Shown here: positions 8,835 to 16,826 of the stretch, in pieces
Numbering within the stretch: the first letter of the stretch is position 1
Layout of the letters: each line of letters begins with the position of its first letter
Source of the DNA: Tissierellia bacterium
GTDB taxonomy: Bacteria > Bacillota > Clostridia > Tissierellales > Peptoniphilaceae
Reading direction: 5' to 3'
Assembly: GCA_012728335.1 (NCBI GenBank)
Contig: JAAYFG010000010.1
Span: forward strand, 1 to 48,159
DNA length: 48,159 bases
Made by a program: the position numbers and the translations under genes
Notes under the pieces: generated by a model
What the model saw: only the letters and a program-made list of their open reading frames with translations
What the model was told of the DNA's origin: nothing
The model's database searches: none

Positions 8835-9371
8835 ATGATGAAAGAACTAGGAGAAAATATAAGATCATTAAGAACTCAAGCGAATATGACATTAAAAACA
8901 TTAAGTGATCTCACGGAGCTTTCCGTAAGCTATTTAAGCTTACTAGAGAGAGGACAATCAAATCCAACAATCGTAAATATTCATAAAATAAGCACGGCAC
9001 TAAATGTAACTATGACGGAGCTTTTAGAGACTGAAAAACCTCAAATAAAAAGTGTTATTTATAAAGAAGATAGAAAGACTTTATATAAAAGCAATTCAGG
9101 AGTAACTTATGAATCACTCCCATTTGGAAGACAATTACGAGTTGTATTAATGACTGTTCATGAAAATGATTTAAATTTATCAGATACACATGCGACTGAT
9201 GAAGTAGGATTCATTATTTCAGGGAAAATGTGTATTACATTGGGAGAAGAGTATTACTTACTAGAAGCTGGAGATTCTATTTATATTCCTGCACAAACAT
9301 TTCATTCTTTCCAGAAATTAAGTGACGAAGATGTAGTTTCTTTATGGGTATATGCTCCTTTAAATAGGTAG
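8835..9371 (+). CDS. XRE-family regulator with C-terminal cupin
   Basis: 178 residues. Residues 5-60 form a Cro/CI-type helix-turn-helix (LGENIRSLRTQANMTLKTLSDLTELSVSYLSLLERGQSNPT). Residues 105-174 form a cupin beta-barrel (ATDEVGFIISGKM...LEAGDSIYIPAQTFHSFQ). This architecture, known from PuuR and similar regulators, couples a small-molecule-sensing cupin to DNA binding. Placed directly before the TRAP/AcnX operon, it is the likely regulator of that operon; three near-repeats in the operon promoter are candidate targets. It is transcribed separately: it has its own promoter and a strong terminator. AAGGAGG precedes ATG 8835; a second ATG follows at once. Confidence 0.9.
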   Translation: MMKELGENIRSLRTQANMTLKTLSDLTELSVSYLSLLERGQSNPTIVNIHKISTALNVTMTELLETEKPQIKSVIYKEDRKTLYKSNSGVTYESLPFGRQLRVVLMTVHENDLNLSDTHATDEVGFIISGKMCITLGEEYYLLEAGDSIYIPAQTFHSFQKLSDEDVVSLWVYAPLNR

Positions 9372-9377
9372 ATATAA

Positions 9378-9412
9378 AATAGAGTGGTCGATATAGACTC
9401 CTCTATTTTTTT
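9378..9412 (+). terminator. Terminator of XRE-cupin gene
   Basis: 12-bp stem with one mismatch (9378-9389 with 9396-9407), 6-base loop, then a T-run to 9412. Confidence 0.85.
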
Positions 9413-9442
9413 ATTTGATAATAATAAAATTATAGTGAAAAA

Positions 9443-9500
9443 TGAATTATTACATAAAAAATATTGAATATACATAAAAGGGTATTGAATATACATAAAA
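9443..9500 (+). repeat. Three iterated direct repeats at the TRAP-operon promoter
   Basis: TATTGAATATACATAAAA occurs exactly at 9462-9479 and 9483-9500 (21-bp period). A weaker copy, TGAATTATTACATAAAA, lies at 9443-9459. The TACATAAAA ends fall at 9459, 9479 and 9500, so the copies are two helical turns apart on one DNA face. The last copy covers the -35 box. Likely operator sites, perhaps for the adjacent XRE-cupin protein. Confidence 0.75.
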
Positions 9501-9513
9501 ATTATAATATAAT
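9485..9513 (+). promoter_or_regulatory. Promoter of the DUF1904-TRAP-AcnX operon
   Basis: TTGAAT (9485-9490), 17-bp spacer, TATAAT (9508-9513). The -35 hexamer is part of the third direct repeat, so a bound regulator would compete with or contact RNA polymerase. Confidence 0.65.
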
Positions 9514-9552
9514 AGAAATTAATACAATATATATATAAAGGAGGGATAGAAA

Positions 9553-9870
9553 GTGCCTAATATAACAATTCAAGGTGTGAGCAAAGAATTCGCAAAAGAG
9601 ATATCAAATGATATGTCTAAATTTGTATCTGAAGAGTCTAAAGTTGGTGTTGAAAATGTTAAAGTATTTTATTCTCCAGTAGTTAGACTTGACGGAGAAG
9701 AAGAGATAGCTATTGATATTTATTGGATGGAAAGACCGCAAGAAGTATGTGACAAAATTGCAAGCAGAATGACTGAATATTTGAGAGAGAGAGGATATGA
9801 TGAATTAATACAAATTACTTTTACAGAATTTGTAGGAAATCGTTTTTATCACAATGGAGTGCATTACTAG
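9553..9870 (+). CDS. DUF1904 tautomerase-superfamily protein
   Basis: 105 residues starting at GTG 9553, with AAGGAGGG well placed; no ATG fits. After the initiator comes Pro2, which becomes the N-terminal proline typical of 4-oxalocrotonate tautomerase/MIF-fold proteins. The central IDIYWMERPQEVCDKIA and the C-terminal FYHNGVHY match the DUF1904 pattern as I recall it. It is the first gene of the TRAP/AcnX operon, 21 bases before dctP. A tautomerase or isomerase step on an enol or imine intermediate of the imported substrate would fit (inference); catalysis has not been shown for this family to my knowledge. Confidence 0.8.
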   Translation: MPNITIQGVSKEFAKEISNDMSKFVSEESKVGVENVKVFYSPVVRLDGEEEIAIDIYWMERPQEVCDKIASRMTEYLRERGYDELIQITFTEFVGNRFYHNGVHY

Positions 9871-9891
9871 ATAAATTTAAGGGAGGATAAT

Positions 9892-10929
9892 ATGAAATCA
9901 AAAAAAATACTGATAGTTATGTTAATAGTATTTGTAACTATATTTACAGCATGTAGTTCAGGTGGTAATAAAGAAGCGACTGGTGATGTGGATAGCTTTA
10001 AACCTGTGACACTTAGATTTGCTAATCAGCATCCAACAGATTCTATTGCATCACAATCTGATAAAGAAATTTGTGAAGAAATAGAAGAAGCAACAGATGG
10101 AAGAGTAAAAGTAGAACTTTACACAGATAGTTCATTAGGTGATTATATAAATATTTTTGAAGAACTTATGCTTGGGAGTATAGATATGGCTCATATAACG
10201 GCTGTAGAAAGCTATGATGCTAAAATGACAGGGTCGATGTTGCCATATTTAGGTTCAAATTATCAAGAATTAGAAATTGCTTATGATCCAGATAATTATT
10301 TATATAAAACAGTTTATGAAAGTGCTCAAAAATTAGGAATTAGAACTTTTGGATTTTACTGTGAAGGTTTTTCAGGAATTGGTGTAAATAAAGATGTAAA
10401 AGATGCGAATATTGCAGGTGCGAATAAGGATTCCATTGTAAGAGTTCCAGGTTTGGATAATTTTGCATTGCCAACTGCTGAGTTAGGGTTTATGACTTCT
10501 ACAATAGCTTATGCAGATACATATACTGCAATACAGACAGGTGTAGTAGATGGGTGGGTAGGTGGACCACCTAATCTAAATTACTTATATTTTAGGGATG
10601 TAATTAAAAATTACTATCATTATATGTTAACTCAAGAAGCAACGCAGATAATGATGAATGAAAATACTTTCAGTTCACTATTACCGGAAGATCAAAAAGC
10701 TATTACAGATATAATTCAAAGTAAATGTAAAGATAGTATTAGATTAGCCGAAGAAGATGATAACAAATATATGGAAATGCTTAGAGATATAGGAGTTAAT
10801 ATAGTTGAGTTTACTGATGAGGAAAGAGCTGAATTTGCAAAAGCAATTAGAGAAAATGTATGGCCTCAATTGGCAAAGGCAACTTCGGAAGAATTTATAG
10901 ATAGCATAGTAGAAAGCTTGAATAAATAA
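9892..10929 (+). CDS. dctP: TRAP transporter substrate-binding lipoprotein (DctP)
   Basis: 345 residues. Lipoprotein signal: MKSKKILIVMLIVFVTIF then lipobox FTAC, lipid-anchored Cys21, followed by a Ser/Gly linker. The mature part is a DctP-type binding protein (LRFANQHPTDSIASQS, SLGDYINIFEELMLGSIDMAH, VDGWVGGPP). VRVPG near residue 182 carries the arginine that pairs with a substrate carboxylate in most TRAP binding proteins. It delivers a carboxylate-bearing substrate to the DctQM membrane pair at the outer face. Followed after 19 bases by dctQ in the same operon. Confidence 0.92.
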   Translation: MKSKKILIVMLIVFVTIFTACSSGGNKEATGDVDSFKPVTLRFANQHPTDSIASQSDKEICEEIEEATDGRVKVELYTDSSLGDYINIFEELMLGSIDMAHITAVESYDAKMTGSMLPYLGSNYQELEIAYDPDNYLYKTVYESAQKLGIRTFGFYCEGFSGIGVNKDVKDANIAGANKDSIVRVPGLDNFALPTAELGFMTSTIAYADTYTAIQTGVVDGWVGGPPNLNYLYFRDVIKNYYHYMLTQEATQIMMNENTFSSLLPEDQKAITDIIQSKCKDSIRLAEEDDNKYMEMLRDIGVNIVEFTDEERAEFAKAIRENVWPQLAKATSEEFIDSIVESLNK

Positions 10930-10948
10930 CTTTTAATGAGGTGATAAA

Positions 10949-11452
10949 ATGAAAGGTATTAGTCGAATATGGGACAAAATACAAGAATATATACTTATTA
11001 TTTCTGGCTCAGCAGTTTGTATATTAATTTTTATTAGTGCATTGATGAGGTATATATTGAAGAAAGATTTTTATGGTTCGGAAGAAATAATTCTATTTAT
11101 AGCTTTCTGGTTATATTTTACAGGAAGTATGTATGCGGCAAAAAAAGATACACATATTACTGCCGATATGATTAGTATATTTACTACAAATCAAAAAATA
11201 ATTTACTTGTTCGGGAATATAAGAAATTTAGTTAGTTTATTTATTAATGTATTAGTTACGAAATGGTGTATTGATTATGTATTATGGTCAATTCAACTTG
11301 GTGGAAGATCAGATGTGTTTAAAATCCCTCATATAATTGGACAGATACCTATATTAATATCTTTTGCAATGTGGACTGTTTATACTTTTATGAGAACGAT
11401 GAAAAGCATAGAAGAATACAAAAAAATAAGAAAAGGAGGAGAAGTTACATGA
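10949..11452 (+). CDS. dctQ: TRAP transporter small permease (DctQ)
   Basis: 167 residues with four membrane helices (about 15-37, 46-64, 84-105, 124-147), the standard DctQ topology; FYGSEEIILFIAFWLYFTGSMYAAKKDTHITADM is the usual conserved core. Forms the membrane complex with DctM for sodium-driven, high-affinity uptake. GAGGTGA lies before the ATG. Its TGA overlaps the ATG of dctM (ATGA), so the two are translationally coupled. Confidence 0.9.
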   Translation: MKGISRIWDKIQEYILIISGSAVCILIFISALMRYILKKDFYGSEEIILFIAFWLYFTGSMYAAKKDTHITADMISIFTTNQKIIYLFGNIRNLVSLFINVLVTKWCIDYVLWSIQLGGRSDVFKIPHIIGQIPILISFAMWTVYTFMRTMKSIEEYKKIRKGGEVT

Positions 11453-12771
11453 TAGTAGGTATAGCATTATTAGTTTTATTAATATGTTTGGTAATTGGTG
11501 TACCTATACCGCTCGCTTTTCTTGGGTCAGCAGGAGCAGTTAGTTTTATGGGTGGATATAATACAACATCTCTTATTGTGACAGGATATAATAAATTAAA
11601 TTCAATATTGCTTTTAACAATTCCTTTATTTGTTTTAGCTGGTGCAATCATAGACAAAGGTGGAATTGGAGAAAAATTAGTAGGGACAGTTGAAAAGTTT
11701 GTAGGAAGAATAAAAGGTGGATTAGGAATTGTTACTGTAGTGTCATGTGCAGTTTTTGGAGCAGTTTCTGGTAGCTCTTCAGCAACTCTTTCTTGTATAG
11801 GTTCAATAATGACACCGCGATTAAAAGAAAATGGATATTCAGAAGGACTGATAGGGGCACTACTAGCTAGTTCCGGAGTTTTAGGAATTTTAATTCCACC
11901 TAGTATGCTTATGATATTGTATGCATGGTCTAGTGGAGAATCAGTTTTAGCATGTTTTATAGCTACAGTGATACCTGGTATTGCATTAATAGTTTTATTT
12001 AGTTTAGTAAATCTATGGTATGCAAAAAGAGATCCTAATATTAAAGTATACGAAAAACTCATAGAAGATGCTAAGGAAAAAGAAGAAAAGAAAAAACTTA
12101 AAAAAGCATCAAAAAAACGTGGTGAAAGTGCTCTTCCAGCATTATTTATGCCAGTTATAATTCTTGGGAGTATTTATGGTGGAATTTTAACAGCAACTGA
12201 AGCAGCAGCGTTATCAGTAATATATGCTATCCCAATAGGAGTACTTTATTATAAGAAAATAGATATGAAAACATTCAAAGAAGCTATGATTCAAGCAGGG
12301 GAAACTTCAGGAGTTATAATGGCGATGCTTTTTTCAGTTATGATTTTAAGTAGACTGTATATATCTGAAAACCTTCCACAAATGATTCTCGGTTTTTTAA
12401 CATCTATATCAGATAATCCTATAATAATTATGTTAATGGTAAATGTTTTTATGGTTATCCTAGGTATGTTAATGGATGATACTTCAGCAACAATTTTAGC
12501 TACTCCAATACTTCTTCCTGTTGTTACGGCGATAGGAATAAGTCCAATACATTTTGCAGCAATACTTGGAGTAAATATAGGTATGGGTAATATTACTCCT
12601 CCAACTGCTCCGCTGTTATATTTAGGAGGACGAATAGCTGGATCAGACGTTAAGAAAATGTTGGGACCAAATATGGCACTTATATTATTTGCATGGATAC
12701 CTGTGTTAATATTAACTACATATTTTCCTAATATTGCTTTATTCTTACCTAAGTTATTAGGATACTTATAA
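11449..12771 (+). CDS. dctM: TRAP transporter large permease (DctM)
   Basis: 440 residues, about 12 membrane helices. Start chosen at ATG 11449, which overlaps the dctQ stop and follows AAGGAGGAG; the frame extends upstream, but only inside dctQ. Conserved DctM features: the N-terminal helix with GVPIPLAFLGSAG, AVSGSSSATLSCIGSI (about 103-120), SGVLGILIPPSMLMILYA and the C-terminal NIGMGNITPPTAPLLYLG. A charged Lys/Glu loop near 205-225 is cytoplasmic. It carries the translocation path of the TRAP complex. The aconitase-X genes follow, so the substrate is probably their substrate. Confidence 0.93.
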   Translation: MIVGIALLVLLICLVIGVPIPLAFLGSAGAVSFMGGYNTTSLIVTGYNKLNSILLLTIPLFVLAGAIIDKGGIGEKLVGTVEKFVGRIKGGLGIVTVVSCAVFGAVSGSSSATLSCIGSIMTPRLKENGYSEGLIGALLASSGVLGILIPPSMLMILYAWSSGESVLACFIATVIPGIALIVLFSLVNLWYAKRDPNIKVYEKLIEDAKEKEEKKKLKKASKKRGESALPALFMPVIILGSIYGGILTATEAAALSVIYAIPIGVLYYKKIDMKTFKEAMIQAGETSGVIMAMLFSVMILSRLYISENLPQMILGFLTSISDNPIIIMLMVNVFMVILGMLMDDTSATILATPILLPVVTAIGISPIHFAAILGVNIGMGNITPPTAPLLYLGGRIAGSDVKKMLGPNMALILFAWIPVLILTTYFPNIALFLPKLLGYL

Positions 12772-12797
12772 TTTTAATGAAAAGGAGACTGTTTATA

Positions 12798-14072
12798 ATG
12801 AAACTAACGAATGAAGAACAAAGAATGTTAAATGGAGAAATGGGGGCATTTAAACAAAAAGCTTTAGAAAAAATAATTGATTATGCAAATGTTTTAGGAG
12901 CAGACGAATTATGTGAAGTTAAGAAATCAACAGTATATTTTGGAGCTCATCCATATTTAGATGTACTTGGTACAGAAGATTATGATGAAATTTTTTCCAC
13001 TATGATGTTGTGTAGTGATACTGTGTATGAACTTGAAGATTTTTCACATGATTGTTTTTCGCAAACTTGTGCTGCAGGTTGCGATTTTTATAAATATAAA
13101 TCTTTGAATATGGATGAAAATCTATTTAATAGAAATCGTAGTTACTTATCTGATACTAGTAAGAAAGGAGTTAGCGTTGCAGGGTCTTGTACACCTTATT
13201 TAACTGGCTGGATACCTTTGAGTGGAGAACACTTTACGACTACGGAGTCTAGTAATGTAATTATGGCAAACTCTATATTTGGTGCATATGGTAATGCAGA
13301 TGGACTAGAAGCATCAGCTTGGAGCGCTATTTGTGGGCGAACTCCAAAATGGGGATTACATGTAAAAGAAAACAGGTATGCAAACTGTATATTTGAAATA
13401 GATTGCCCTAGTGAAACTGAAAAAGACTGGGACATAATCGGATATGTAATGGGGAAAAAACTTCCTCCTCAAGGACAACCAGTAATTTCTAGAGGATTTA
13501 AGCAACCTGACATTGTAAAATTGAAACAGTGTTTTGCTTCATTAGCAACTACAAGCGGTTGTGAGATATGTCATATTGTGGGAATAACTCCCGAAGCACC
13601 TGATTTAGAAACAGCACTTGGAAATAATACTAATTGTGAGGTTTATAAGATTACAGAAGAAGATTATAATGAAGCCATAGAGTTTTTATCAAATAAAGAA
13701 GGTGGCAGTTTAGAATTAGTTTCATTAGGATGTCCGCATTATAGTTTAGAAGAGATAAGAGATACTGTGGAAATATTGAATGGTAGAAAAATAGACAAAA
13801 ATGTTTCAGTATGGCTATGGACCGATATTTCTACACAAGCTATGTCTGATGCGAGTGGTTATACTGAGATATTGCAAGACGCAGGTATAGAAATATTTAA
13901 TAGCTCATGTCCAATGGTTATGGGGCGTGGGTGTTTGGATGGGATAAAAAGCATTGCTTTTGATGGAGCAAAACAAGCTCATTATCTTCAATCTGAAATA
14001 GATGCAAAGGTTTTTTATGGAAGTCGTAAAGAATGTTTAGAAGCAGCTATTAATGGAAGATGGGGGGAATAA
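12798..14072 (+). CDS. Aconitase X catalytic (large) subunit
   Basis: 424 residues of the AcnX family (old DUF521). Start at ATG 12798 after AAAGGAG rather than the in-frame ATG 21 bases upstream. AGSCTPYLTGWIPLSGEH (about 122-139), ESSNVIMANSIFGA, CGRTPKWGLHV, TSGCEICHIVG and SSCPMVMGRGC are AcnX signatures and include the cysteines expected to hold an Fe-S cluster. Characterised relatives are cis-3-hydroxy-L-proline dehydratases in bacteria and phosphomevalonate dehydratase in archaea; they are dehydratases, not true aconitases. The residues after the FGA turn (GNADGLEASAW) differ from the usual RTNREG form, so substrate may differ. The small subunit follows directly. Context: imported hydroxy acid or hydroxyproline. 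Confidence 0.88.
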   Translation: MKLTNEEQRMLNGEMGAFKQKALEKIIDYANVLGADELCEVKKSTVYFGAHPYLDVLGTEDYDEIFSTMMLCSDTVYELEDFSHDCFSQTCAAGCDFYKYKSLNMDENLFNRNRSYLSDTSKKGVSVAGSCTPYLTGWIPLSGEHFTTTESSNVIMANSIFGAYGNADGLEASAWSAICGRTPKWGLHVKENRYANCIFEIDCPSETEKDWDIIGYVMGKKLPPQGQPVISRGFKQPDIVKLKQCFASLATTSGCEICHIVGITPEAPDLETALGNNTNCEVYKITEEDYNEAIEFLSNKEGGSLELVSLGCPHYSLEEIRDTVEILNGRKIDKNVSVWLWTDISTQAMSDASGYTEILQDAGIEIFNSSCPMVMGRGCLDGIKSIAFDGAKQAHYLQSEIDAKVFYGSRKECLEAAINGRWGE

Positions 14073-14074
14073 AA

Positions 14075-14497
14075 TTGGATAAAATCATTATTAAAGGTAG
14101 ACCTGCGTTCAAGGGAAAAGCAGAAGGTGAAGCACTGGTTTGTCCTAATAGCATTCAAGGTTGGGCAGGTGTAAGTGATACAACAGGAGAAATAATTGAA
14201 AAAGGACATGTTGAAGAAGGAAAAAACATTAAAGATAGAATATTAGTTTTGCCGGGGAGTAAAGGTTCAAATGGCTGGTCTGGACATTTTCATTCTGCAT
14301 CAGTTTCAGGATTTACTCCTGCTGGATGGATTTTTTCACAAATTGATTCACGTTCTGGTGTAGCTGCAGCGGTTTTAGAAATACCGACTATAGTAGATTT
14401 TTCGAATGATATTAATATATTTGAGATTATAGAGTCTGGAGACTGGATTGAAATGGATGGAGATACAGGAGAAGTGATTATTACTAAAAAGATTTAA
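14075..14497 (+). CDS. Aconitase X small (swivel) subunit
   Basis: 140 residues (old DUF126), the swivelling domain that pairs with the large subunit and supplies active-site serines. The GRPAFKGKAEGEALV start, LVLPGSKGSNGWSG (about 62-75) and the ending EMDGDTGEVII are typical. Start chosen at TTG 14075: the run GGGGGG at 14062-14067 is a correctly spaced ribosome binding site and the protein then begins MDKIIIKGRPAF; the ATG at 14060 lies inside that site. Two bases separate it from the large-subunit stop. A terminator-like hairpin follows immediately. Confidence 0.88.
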   Translation: MDKIIIKGRPAFKGKAEGEALVCPNSIQGWAGVSDTTGEIIEKGHVEEGKNIKDRILVLPGSKGSNGWSGHFHSASVSGFTPAGWIFSQIDSRSGVAAAVLEIPTIVDFSNDINIFEIIESGDWIEMDGDTGEVIITKKI

Positions 14498-14503
14498 GGT
14501 TGT

Positions 14504-14544
14504 AAAAAGAGTCGCACTGCTTTATGCAGTCACGACTCTTTTTT
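14504..14544 (+). terminator. Internal terminator or attenuator before the dehydratase gene
   Basis: Stem AAAAAGAGTCG (14504-14514) with CGACTCTTTTT (14533-14543), a small bulge, then ACTGC/GCAGT with loop TTTAT, ending in a T-run. The next start codon is only 16 bases downstream, leaving no room for a promoter. It should cause partial termination or act as an mRNA processing or stabilising hairpin. Confidence 0.75.
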
Positions 14545-14559
14545 AAAAGGAGGAAAAAA

Positions 14560-16110
14560 ATGAATAAGTTAATAAGTATATTTAATAATGTTTTAGGACC
14601 TATAATGACAGGACCATCAAGTTCTCATACTGCGGCATGTGCATATATAGGACAGTGTGTTAACTCACTTTTTGGGAATGATATAACAAAAGCAGATATA
14701 ATTTTTGATATCAATGGATCTTATCGTAGTACTTATATTGGACAAGGTTCAAACTATGGGTTTGTTGGTGGCTTAATGGGAATGGCTCCTGACGACAGAA
14801 AATTAAAAGATTCATTAAATATAGCAAAAACTGAAGGAAGAGAATTTAATTTTATGATTGAGGATCTTGGTGAAGTGCATCCAAATACTGCTAAAATTAT
14901 AGTATATGATAGAAGTGGAAAATCTGAAATGACTGTATTGACTGTATCAACAGGTGGTGGGATGTTTGAGATTACTAACATTAATGGTTTAGATACTCAT
15001 ATAAAAGGAGATAAGGATCAATTATTTATTGCTGTAAAGTCGGAGAAAAATATTCAAGATTTGGAATCAATTAAGAAATTGGGACATATTGAAGAGTATA
15101 AACAAGAAAAAGGAATATTATACATAATAACATTAAATAATCCTGTTTCGGAAAATTTAATAAATGTTATATCTTCCGAGGCAGATGTGATTTTTTGTGG
15201 GCAGGTTAAAAATGTTTTTCCATTTAAAGGTAAACTAGATAAGGAATATAGCTTTGGGACTTCTACAGAATTAATGAAGTACAATTTTGAAAAGCAAATG
15301 AATTTATATGAATTAGCTTTATTTTTTGAAACCGGAATAAGCTGCTTAGATGAAGAAAGTGGCATAGAACACTTATTGTACATAGTAGATTCCATGAAAA
15401 GGTCAGCGGTAGAAAAAAATAATAGTGAGAACTTTGTAATGATGAAACCTAAAGCACTTGAAATGAAAAGAAAAAAAAATTTAGTAAATTATATTGATAC
15501 AGGAATTTTGAATGATATGGTAATTAAATCCATATCTACTATGGAAAGCAGTTGCAGAAGGGAAGTTATTGTAGCAGCTCCTACTGCAGGATCGTGTGGT
15601 GTAATGACAGGGGTTATAGTTGCTCTTTTAGAGAGTGGCAAATATAATAACGAAGATATCTTAAAATCATTAATGGTAGGTGGATTGATAGGGGCTTTTA
15701 TTGGTAATCAAGCAACTTTTGGAGCAGAAGTAGCTGGTTGTCAAGCTGAAAATGGAGCTGCAAGTGCTATGGCTGCAAGTACAATTGCTTATTTACATGG
15801 AGGAACAAATAGTGAATGCATAGCAGCGGCGTCGTTAGCATTACAAAATTTACTTGGATTAATATGTGATCCAATAGCAGGCTTTACAGAAGTTCCTTGT
15901 ATTCATAGAAATACAGTAGCAGTTTCAAATGCTGTTACTTCAGCAAACATGGTTTTGATGGGATATGATCCAATTATACCACTCGATGAAGTAATAATAG
16001 CCATGTTAGAAATAGGACATAAACTTCCTCGTGAGTTAAAATGTACTTGTGAAGGAGGATTATGTATAACACCAACAGGGAAAAAAATCGCACAAAATAT
16101 AAATATTTAA
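14560..16110 (+). CDS. Fused Fe-S L-serine-dehydratase-like enzyme
   Basis: 516 residues, start at ATG 14560 behind AGGAGG. Residues 1-220 match the beta half (IFNNVLGPIMTGPSSSHTAA, SYRSTYIGQGSNYGF) and about 300-516 the alpha half (APTAGSCGVMTGVI, AGCQAENGAASAMAAS, GLICDPIAGFTEVPCIHRN). The presumed cluster ligands are Cys394, Cys436 and Cys447, with spacings of 42 and 11 residues, as I recall for the Legionella enzyme. The family deaminates L-serine to pyruvate using a 4Fe-4S cluster. Placed after TRAP and AcnX genes, its true substrate may be another beta-hydroxy amino acid. The protein is longer than single-chain SdaA (about 455), with extra residues in the linker (about 150-300). Confidence 0.87.
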   Translation: MNKLISIFNNVLGPIMTGPSSSHTAACAYIGQCVNSLFGNDITKADIIFDINGSYRSTYIGQGSNYGFVGGLMGMAPDDRKLKDSLNIAKTEGREFNFMIEDLGEVHPNTAKIIVYDRSGKSEMTVLTVSTGGGMFEITNINGLDTHIKGDKDQLFIAVKSEKNIQDLESIKKLGHIEEYKQEKGILYIITLNNPVSENLINVISSEADVIFCGQVKNVFPFKGKLDKEYSFGTSTELMKYNFEKQMNLYELALFFETGISCLDEESGIEHLLYIVDSMKRSAVEKNNSENFVMMKPKALEMKRKKNLVNYIDTGILNDMVIKSISTMESSCRREVIVAAPTAGSCGVMTGVIVALLESGKYNNEDILKSLMVGGLIGAFIGNQATFGAEVAGCQAENGAASAMAASTIAYLHGGTNSECIAAASLALQNLLGLICDPIAGFTEVPCIHRNTVAVSNAVTSANMVLMGYDPIIPLDEVIIAMLEIGHKLPRELKCTCEGGLCITPTGKKIAQNINI

Positions 16111-16162
16111 ATATTAAGCAGAAAACAACTATTGTAAAATAATTGTTTTCTGCTTAATATTT
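16109..16162 (+). terminator. Perfect 20-bp hairpin after the dehydratase gene
   Basis: Arms 16109-16128 and 16143-16162 are perfect complements, with a 14-base loop. The left arm starts at the stop codon and the right arm ends in TTT. Probable bidirectional terminator, although no long T-run follows. Confidence 0.7.
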
Positions 16163-16189
16163 GATGAAAATAATTGATTCATGTATAAT
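16161..16189 (+). promoter_or_regulatory. Promoter of flavin reductase gene
   Basis: TTGATG (16161-16166), 17-bp spacer, TATAAT (16184-16189), with an extended TG one base before the -10 box. Confidence 0.7.
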
Positions 16190-16234
16190 AATTAAAATGA
16201 AGTTAATGTAGTGGAAAATTATAGGAGTATTATT

Positions 16235-16771
16235 ATGAAAAAGAAGATTGATGTATTTGATTATTCCAGTCATATTTTAAAAGAATTGCAGAAAGGCGTT
16301 CTAGTTACTACAAAAGTCGACGATAGAGTAAATACCATGTCTATTTCCTGGGGAACTCTTGGAATCCAGTGGAATAGACCTATATTCACTATATTTGTTA
16401 GAGAGGGCAGGTTTACTAAAGACCTATTAGAGAAAAATCCAGAATTCACAATAAATATACCTTATGGTGAAATCGATGAGGAAATAATAGAGTTTTGTGG
16501 AACAAAATCAGGTAGAGAAATAGATAAAGTCAAAGAGTTAAATCTAAGTATAGAAGAATCAGACTTAATTTCTGTTCCGGGAATAAAAGAATTTCCTTTA
16601 ACACTAGAATGTAAAGTTATCTATAAACAAAAACAAGATGTTAAAGAGATACCATATAATATTATGAATGAATTTTATCCTGAAGAAGGTAATAAAGATT
16701 CTCCAAGTGATATTAGTGATATTCACACTGCTTATTATGGTGAAATAGTGAGTGGATACATCATAGAATGA
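16235..16771 (+). CDS. Flavin reductase family protein (FMN-binding split barrel)
   Basis: 178 residues, start at ATG 16235 after AGGAG; an in-frame GTG 24 bases upstream precedes that site and is not used. VLVTTKVDDRVNTMSISWGTLGI (about 24-46) and NRPIFTIFVREGRFTKDLLEKN are the FMN-binding motifs of the flavoredoxin-type group. No Cys pair or extra domain. Members bind FMN and pass electrons from NAD(P)H or ferredoxin to partners; the partner is unknown. A GNAT gene follows after 55 bases and may be co-transcribed. Confidence 0.85.
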   Translation: MKKKIDVFDYSSHILKELQKGVLVTTKVDDRVNTMSISWGTLGIQWNRPIFTIFVREGRFTKDLLEKNPEFTINIPYGEIDEEIIEFCGTKSGREIDKVKELNLSIEESDLISVPGIKEFPLTLECKVIYKQKQDVKEIPYNIMNEFYPEEGNKDSPSDISDIHTAYYGEIVSGYIIE

Positions 16772-16826
16772 TAGTTTGTAATTTAATTAGGAGTAGTACA
16801 ATAATACATCTGATAGAGGAGTTAAA

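Noticed and set aside
9462-9500. CRISPR-like repeats
   Set aside because: Only two exact copies, 3-base spacing, AT-rich and lying on a promoter; they are operator-like.
11445-12062. 205-residue open frame on the minus strand inside dctM
   Set aside because: Fully antisense to a clear TRAP permease, no binding site; the frame is a by-product of the biased codon use of the real gene.
12798-14497. Citric-acid-cycle aconitase
   Set aside because: Motifs and the split large/small subunit layout are those of aconitase X, whose known members are other dehydratases.
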